This document shows, piece by piece, positions 11,901 through 20,900 of a stretch of DNA of 64,000 nucleotides. Location of the stretch: assembly GCA_949987705.1 (NCBI GenBank), contig OX465286.1, forward strand, positions 1,302,001-1,366,000, read 5' to 3'. The first letter of the stretch is position 1, and each line of letters begins with the position of its first letter. The translations under genes were made by a program, and so were the position numbers. The DNA is from Thereva unica. Lineage: Eukaryota > Arthropoda > Insecta > Diptera > Therevidae. The notes under the pieces are model-generated. The model saw only the letters and a list, made by a program, of their open reading frames with translations. It was not told where the DNA came from and did no database searches.

Positions 11901-14900
11901 AACATGGTTTCAGAAAAGGTCGTTCCACCACATCCAATCTTATGATAATGATATCCGAACTGCTGTGCGGTATGGGAACAAGGCTACCAGTTTGACGCTG
12001 TCTACACTGATTTCAGCAAGGCATTTGATCGAGTAGACCACCACATATTATTTATGAAATTATTAAGATTTGGGATATCCGGCCCCCTTCTGCAGTGGAT
12101 AACATCCTATCTTAATGGAAGAACTCGGGTGGTAAGATTTCAGGGTTTCCTTTCAAAAGAAATCAATGTAACGTCAGGTGTACCGCAAGGCAGCCACCTA
12201 GGACCACTTCTATTTAACATATTCATTTCCGATCTATCTGAAAAATTAAATAGCATTACGCCGATGATTTAAAAATTTATAGTGCTATAAGGTCTCAAAC
12301 TGATGTATCCTTTTTACAGTCGAAACTTAATGCACTATAAGACTGGTGCACCACTAATATAATCTTCTTCTTAACACCAGTAAGTGCCACGTAATTACCT
12401 CCTCCAGGAAAAGAAACAAACAGCTGCAAAATTATTATCTCAATGACAATGTCTTGGATCGTGTCGATCACATTGTTGATTTAGGCATTGTCCTCGACAG
12501 CAAGTTAAACTTTAACTTACACTATGATAATATTATTGCTAGATCCAACAAGCTGTTGGGCTTTATCAAGAGAAGAGCTAAAGAATTCGACAATGTTTGG
12601 GTTACTAAAGCCTTGTTTTGCTCTTTAGTTCGTCATTCGTATGCTTGCCAAATCTGGGCCCTATATTTCAAGTTAGTATAAACCGAATGGAATCTGTCCA
12701 AAAGAAGTTCCTTCTTTTCGCGCTTAGGAACATCTATAGTCCTTCGGACTTTCACAACTTTCCTCACTATAAGAACAGGCTCAAAAAACCTTGATCTCTT
12801 GCCTCTATCCCTTAAGACGGAAATTGCTTATATCTTGTTTTACCCTGGATGTCCTGAACAATAACCTCAAGGTGCAGTTCCTGTCGGACATAATCAAATT
12901 TAACGATACTCGACAAACAAGACATTCCAACCTGCTTAAAGAGTATCCGCATCGCACTGAATATGTTCTAGCATTAACGAGCCCGTTAACAGGTGCTGCA
13001 TTACCTTCAATACCCACGCGACCTGTTTCTCTCCTTCAATGTGGGGAAACAAACTTTCGTGGACTGAGTTAGTTCTTGAGCTGAAAGTCATCAGAATTGT
13101 CGTAGCCAGGGGGCAAAGAGATAGCTTTCTGTTGATGTTTGACTTGTTCTCCTAAAAGTCCTGGTGTCATTTTCACTAACAGAAAATCGTTCTGACGCTT
13201 CTGAAGGAGAGTTATCCGGAGGTGAATTTCTATGATGTACATCAGCTTGTCCGACAGTGGATTGGCGATTTACACCAATTTGTCCATTCTCAGAATTACT
13301 AGAGCTCATAAAGCAGAGAGTTGTCAAGACGATCCATGTTGTTATTGACAGCATTCATTAAAGACTTGCATGGTCGATTACACTCCTCACCACTGGCTTG
13401 ACTGTCTTTTTTGAAGCGTTCTAGGCATTGCGGAGTCTATACTATCTCTAAATTTTATTCTTAACATAAGGGGCAAAAGCGAGAAAAACTTTTCAAAAGT
13501 AGGGATATAAAATAATAATTGAACTTACTAAATTCATAACGTTTCTTTAAACTAATCCAACTATTACAAATATCGAACTAATCAGTTTTGATAAAAACAC
13601 CGAATTCCGCTGCAAAATTTCCAGTTGCATTATTTTTAGAGGTTCATGGGTAACATGTAGAATAGTAGGATTACAATGTTCCCATGCGTTCGTGTCGGGG
13701 CCCGCCATATCTCAATTGGATGTCGGAGGATACAACCATGCAACCTGAGCTGGACGATGATGACGCCAATCACATTTCATTATTTTCCTCTGAGATGAGT
13801 GTTGATGAATATGAAAATAGGGAAGCAGTGGAAATAGAAGAGATAGAGAGATAATCAAGAAAATTATTTCATACCATGTAACCTATGGACCGGGTACCTA
13901 CAGCATGTCGTGGTGGTGGGGCTGTAGCGTAAGGCTATGTCGGCGGTGATTAGCTATGAACCAGCAAGCCACTGGTAGAGACACCCATGCCGAACAGACT
14001 AATTGCGAAGAGGACAGACAAAGCTAGGTATATCGTTTTCTCTTCCCCTTTCTTTTTTTCCTTCCCCCTTTCCTTTCCCCACTTCTAAGTGCCTCTAAGG
14101 AGGCTTACAAAACCACTATTTCTTCCGGCTCTAAAGGCGCTTCACCAGCAAAAGTGAAGTACCTAGAGAAACTCAGCGCCCTAAATATCCTCACTTTATT
14201 CGAGGGAGTTGCGAAGGGCGAACTCACCGAGAGGCAACAAGCCTCAATAAGGTGGACGACGCAGGTTGGATGGCATCAGGGCCGCGTGCGCCGAACTGAG
14301 ATCTATCGATCTCTATAAAATAGCTATATCCAGAATCGGGGAAGCATGGCCAGGCGCTCAAGCAAAGTAGAGTGGATTCAACTACTCCACCTGCGTCCTC
14401 CTGAGCCCTCGGGCACTGTGGGTAACAGAGGTACGGAAGTTTCTGAACCCAACGTACCTAGCACTGCGAGTGACGGTTACGCAAGTAGCTGAACCCAATG
14501 TGCCTGGCATTGCGGGTGACACAGGAACGGAAGTAGCTGATCCTAAGGTGCCTGAGGTACTAAGGTGCTCATCTACCAACCCTGGATCCAAAAGACCCTC
14601 CTTTCTTATCCGAAGTGGATATCCAAATCTCAGGTGTTCCTTCGCCATCAATGACGGACGACGAACTGGCGAACTGGGCCACTTTGCCCAACTCCTTTCG
14701 GTGGGGGATGAGGATACTACTCTTACACCGGAGGAGGCCAGAGGTTGACATAACGGTGATCGAGATTGATCCCGCTGCTCGCAGCTACGATATTGAGTTT
14801 CTGCTTACGCCTTTCGAAGGCTGATTTAGATGTCGTCCTGGTGCAACAGCCTTGGATTGTCCAGGGCTTTGCATGTAAAATCCGCACTACCAAATACAGA

Positions 14901-17900
14901 TTGCTGTATCCCAGAAATGGGGAATGTAAGCCAAGAACCTGTTTAATTGCCAATAATAATCTTAACGCTTTTATGTTGTCAAAATATAGCAATGCTGACA
15001 CTTGGATAGCAGAAAAGGGGGCAAGGCTACGTGGATTGGATTTGCCTATCTACCATATGTGAGAGATTTAGACAGCTCCAGCCTCTTCGATGCGCCTAAG
15101 GAAGCGACTAATTATGGAACCAGCCTCATCATTGGATGTGATACAAATGCTCACAACTCGGTTTGGGGCAGCTCAGACACAAACGTAAGAGGTGAGTTCC
15201 CTTTTGACTTTTTACTCCAAATTAATCTCTTGCGTTACAAGTGTAAGACAATAAGTCTTGGGCATTACTCTTGTTTCGCCAGACCAGCTTAATTGTGTAG
15301 AAAACTGGAGAGTATCCAGTGGCCACTCCTTTTCTCACCACAGTCATTCTTTTTAATGTAAACAAACTGGAGGATATCTTTAGATGAGGCACGTTCATCA
15401 CTGATGAATAAAGCTATTGCAAGAGACCACGATGAAAACCCAGATATAGCGCCTCAATAAGTTAATAAGTACCACCATCTCAATATCTCAATAACATTAA
15501 AACTTACATGGAATGTATTATAATCAGTTTTCCTTTCCACAATCTGCTTCAGATAAATCGATAATATACTCTGATGCCAATACAAGAATGATGTATCACA
15601 TAAACGATCCAAATTAATTTGTAGCTTCGATATTAAATCCAATCGATTAATAGTCTTTATCAATTTCTGATAGTAATCCGCGGTGAATGCACGACTTGAA
15701 CTGGCTGCATTACAAGCCAAATTCATTATTAACAGTCGTGTTCGTGTCATTGGACCAAATAAACATTTTTCAGATATTTGCAATGCTGCTAAGCCATCTA
15801 AGCTGCGATCATTTAGAGAATCTGATGTTAGCTTTTTCTATAAAATATATTAAAACACAAAATATAATAATAATCGATGTAATATATATATATAATATTA
15901 CACAATACCTTTGCAGCTGATATTATAAATAATGCTTTATATTGAAGATATTGTATAACGCAATGTATAGTTTTCGAGATAACATCAATGTTCGATGTGA
16001 AAATCAATTGAATCGTTTTTAAATATTCCATTAGCTTGCATATTAGCATTAGGATGTTCTTGTTCATTGGTGCATGCAGCAGAATATGTAAATTAGTTAT
16101 TGATTTTATCATATGGCTAATTTGTCCAGCAAATTGTAATCCTTGCAGTAATAAAATTGAAAATTGCTTCAATTGTTCAAGTTTTAATTCATATGTTTCA
16201 GCTTGCAGCGATGTGTTTAAATGTAATGCCCATAGGGATATCTGTGTGGAAATTTGAAATTTTATTACTATTTATAAATAAAAATATATTATTAATACAA
16301 TTAATTTGTGCTCTCAAACGGGTATCTAGAGGGAAAGTTGTAATTTCTTCCATTCTATATGGTTTTTGGGGTGCTAAATCAGTGCTGTACCAAATCACTA
16401 AACAGCTCTCGAGAAAGCACTCTACTAAAAAAAACATGCCGTTAAGAGTGCGGATGGAAGGCTGCTGTGCAGCGACGAGCAGCAACTCCAAAGATGGAGA
16501 GATTACTTCTTCGCCGCCCTGAATGGTTCACTTACAGGAAAACAGCAATAATACACAGCCAATAAGAATCACCACCCCCGGGGCCCATCTAAGACGGAAA
16601 TAGTAACCGCAATTCATGCGATGGCCAATGGTAAAGCAGCTGGATACGATGCAATCCCGCCAGAATTGTTGAAAGCCTCATAGCGCTACAGCTAATCCTG
16701 GAAATAGCATGGAACACCTGTACCTTTCCGGAGGATTGGACGGAAGATATCATAGTCAAAATACCAAAAAAGGGGGACCTAACAGCGACAACTGGAGAGG
16801 CATCTGTTTATTATCTACTGTGGGCAACATTTTGTCCCATATATTACTACCTAGGATAAGATAGGCAGTAGACCGAACGCTTAGGAGGCAGCAGGCCGGA
16901 TTCAGGAAGGGCCGCTCGTGTATTGATCATATCAACACCTTACGAATAATACTGGAGCAGTCTACTGAATTCCGATCCCCCCTTTGCCTTGCTTTCGTAG
17001 ATTATGAGAAAGCGTTCGACTCGGTTAATAGGAGCTTTGAGAATAAGGAATTAAGAAAGCAGGATTCCTTTGAATTCAGGTTGCCTGCGGGGAGGTAGTT
17101 ATCGTCATTTTCATCCGATACCCACTGAATATTGGGTAAATTAAAGTCCCCTAGAAGAAGTAATTCATCACTAGTGTCCATCATACACAGGATATGATCA
17201 ACACAAGAGATAAGGATATCATAGAGATTTTTACCTCCATCATCAAGAGTGCTAATCATATCTGGTGGGATATATCGAAGAGTTCAGCATTAAGAATGCC
17301 TTCATAGAGCCAGGTTTCAGTGAATGCTATGACATCGAACCCGCTAGCTGTCGATGCCTGAAGGATGTCGTTAGTTTTTGATCTTGTTCCCCTTACGTTC
17401 TGGTAGTAGAGGGAAAGCGTCTCGAGTTTTTTGACATCTGTGGAGCGCTCGGAGTAGAAGCGTTTGCATGATGGGCTCGGGTACGCACTATACCTAGAGC
17501 TGAAAATTCTAAGTAGATGAGTAGATTCAACGGCTAGTTTAGGAGCCCGATGGGAGAAAGCAAAAAAAAAATATAGAATAGAAGAAATTAAAACTACCAC
17601 ACACAACTACTTGCCTGTTAAAAAAACACACACACACAATTTGATTGTAATTATATAATATACTTATATGCTACGGTAATAATTACTTGAATGCAATAAC
17701 TTTTCGCATCGCACTGCAAACGCTGCACCTTATTCTGCAGTTGTGTCTGTCGCATTCGTGTTGAATCTTGCAAATATTTATCATAATTCTTCATTAACGT
17801 TTCAGCATGTTTCATTAAGAATGGCTCTGGACACCAAACGATATTACCAATTAACGTAATACCAGTATATTTTGTATTAAATTCAATTAAATTTCGCAAT

Positions 17901-20900
17901 TGCTTATGATCGTATTGTCCAAAGAAATTATGATAGAATACCGATAGTATATTAATTCGTATTAATAATTCTGTTTCATGAAATTCAGATAAATCATTAC
18001 TGAATTTTTCGATTGTATTTAAGTTTGTTCTTATATAATCTTGATAATGACTAGATAATGTCGCTAACGATTTTGATGTAATTTGCTCCTTTAAACGAAA
18101 TGTGCTATCGATGAATGCCTGTTAATATAAAATATTGTTTCATTTTTTTTATATGTAAACTACACTCACAGGCACAATTAACCGGCCACCCTGTAATTCT
18201 TAGTAAGTACTGGTACTCTTGCCCGAACACGTCTTTTGAGGTTGTTCCAAACGTGTTCGATTGAATTGATATCAGGACTACGCGCTGGCCATGGTAAAGT
18301 TTGAATATCGACCTCATTAAGGTATTGTGTGACAGATCGAGCGACGTGGCAACGTGCATTATCATGCATTAGCCTAAAATTTTCTCCAATAAATGGAGCA
18401 AACGGTACGAAGTGATCTTGGAGAGCTTATTCCACGTACCTATGAGCGTTCACACTGCCCCTATTCAAAATGACAAGATCGGTACGAGCCTCATAAGAGA
18501 TGCCTCCCCAAATCATTACTGATCCACCTTGATAGTCCACTGTTTCGGTTATAGCGCAGGGAGCAAACCTCTCATTTTTACGTCTATAGACGCGCTGACG
18601 CCCATCTGGACCTTTTAAGGCTATTCTGCTCTCATCTGATAACAGTACGTCCTTTCACTGTTCCATAGTTCAATCACAATATTGTTGCACAAAAACAAGT
18701 CTAGCTCGGGAGCTCGCGGGAGAAGTTGTGGAGCGCAAGCTGGACGAAAAGCCCTTAAATTTTTTTCTGCCAGTCTTCTTCTAATTTTGCATTCACTTAC
18801 ACTAACATTCCTGACTTCAAACAAACGTGTACGAGCTTCAGTAGCAGTAGAAAAGCGATCTCTCAACACGTTACTGGCAATAAAGCGGTCGTCTCGAGTG
18901 GGGAAGTGCAACGATTTCTGCGTTGACCTGGTTTCCGGGTATATAAGCCAGTCTCCCGATATCGTCTAATTGCATCCCGTACCGCTGTTCGAGGTACATC
19001 GAGTATTCGAGCGATGCAACGTTGACTATACCCAGGCACAGGGCCGGGGTTTGGCTTTTTTGCGCCCGGTGCAGTATGTCATATTGCGCCTCCATTCAGC
19101 CCACTGTTCATTTTTTTATCTCATTGAAGGACAATTGGGAAAAGACACAAACACTCGGTGGAGTTCCTTTAATATTTGTAAATAAACGCACACTTTTTAA
19201 TTTTTTTACCCTGAATTGGGACGGGGCCAATTGCGCCTGGTAACAAATGCACCAATTGCGCCTAGGAAAACGCCACCTTTGTCCAATCAAGATTTGCTTC
19301 GCGATCTTGCTTTTGATTGCTAGCACTTTAACTTCAAAAACTTTCCCGATAATTCCGTTTAAACCTCCAGGATGTTTTTCCATGTTAGCTGCACTTCCCT
19401 ATATATTTCCAGCACAATCCTAGGCTCCGAAAATCTATAGTACTATACACTCGAATCTCCATAATAGAGCCCTCTATGTCATTCTTCAAGCCTTCAAGGG
19501 ATAATAGGTGGTCACTGCACTGCATATATTAGTTTTTACTGTAGAGTTTTGCATAGAAAAGAACAGTCCACCTTAACAAGCCTTTCTGGACATAGAAGAC
19601 GCTTTCAACAACTTCAGAACAGAGGCAACCCAGGTGTTTCTCGCCGAATTAGAACTATGGTACCGTGCCAGCCAAGAAAAGATAGACGCCGAAATCAGCC
19701 ATGGATTGGCCATACTTGCAGAATACAATGGAAAAAGGCACAGACACTCTGTGCAGTTCTTTAAATATATGACAATTAAGACACGGGGACATTTTTTTTC
19801 ATTTTTTTTTCAACGGGTGACTCCTAAGCTTCATCGTATCACAAAAAAAAGCACGGCAAGAAATTGCGCCCGGTGCAAGTGCACCATTTGCACCTAAGAA
19901 AGCGCCGCCTCTGGCCAGACATCAGCGAAGGCGATGTTTTGAATCACCAAAAGGAATATTAAAGACACAAATTAAATAACTTTTAAACACTAGATGAAAA
20001 GATAAGCAGAAAAATGTAATCGCGGTAACATGTGGCGGTAATTAGGTCAAACATTGAATAATTTTTGCAAAGGCTTCTGCGAAATAAATTTGAGACCCCA
20101 CGCAAGGCCAAATGTTTATTTTTTTAACTTCCCAGTATAGGTAATCGGTCCGAAAATCGAAATCGAAATTTTCGACGTATTTTCATCTTTCAAAGGTCCC
20201 AGAAGCATTTTAAGCAAAAAATTGGGAGGAAGTATGTGTGTGTGTGTGTGTGCGTACGTATGCGGTCATTTTTTCCTGCACCATATCGCGCAAACCAAAA
20301 AAGATATCGACTTCGGTGATGTGTCGTTCGAAGCGTATTAACCGAAATATGATCTGAAGATTTTCATAAAATTCGGTCGAGCCGGTTTTTTATTTAAGCG
20401 GCGTAAGTGATTTTTGTACCTGCACGATATCGCCCGAACAACGAAAGATATTGACTTACTTGAGGTGCCGTTCGAAGCGTATTAGCGACAATATAATCTG
20501 AAAAGATTTTTATAATATTCGGTCGAGCGGTTTTTTGGTTTAAATGACATAAGTGATTTTTGTACCTGGACGATATCGCGCGAACTATAAAAGATATCGA
20601 CTTAGTTGACGTGCCGTTTGAAAAGTATTAGCAAAATATGATCTGAAAAGATTTTCATAAAATTCGGCCGAACCGTTTTTTTTTTTTTGTTTAAACGACC
20701 TTTATGATTTTTGTACCTGCACGATACCGCGCAAACTAAAAACTATATCGACTTCATTGAGGTGCAGAAAAAAGAATATTAACGAAGAAATGCTCTGAAA
20801 AATTTTTCATAATATTCGGTCGGGCCTTTTTTTGTTTAAATAGAAAAACTTCGGTTAATTGTCAGAAAGACCTTAAATTGACAAGTTTTGCTAATATCTC

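Noticed and set aside
13091..13354. An 87-codon minus-strand ORF with a signal-peptide-like start
   Set aside because: It lies in a WASHC4 intron among LINE debris, with no homology or further support.
15454..15507. Extension of WASHC4 exon E through the open frame after 15508
   Set aside because: The consensus GTAAGT at 15507 joins exon F in phase; the extra codons match nothing in the family.
16242..16267. Upstream acceptor (AG at 16268) for WASHC4 exon D
   Set aside because: It would put a TAA in frame after exon C; the AG at 16242-16243 keeps phase 0.
18682..18969. Plus-strand ORF across the Tc1 element
   Set aside because: It is the shadow of the transposase on the minus strand.
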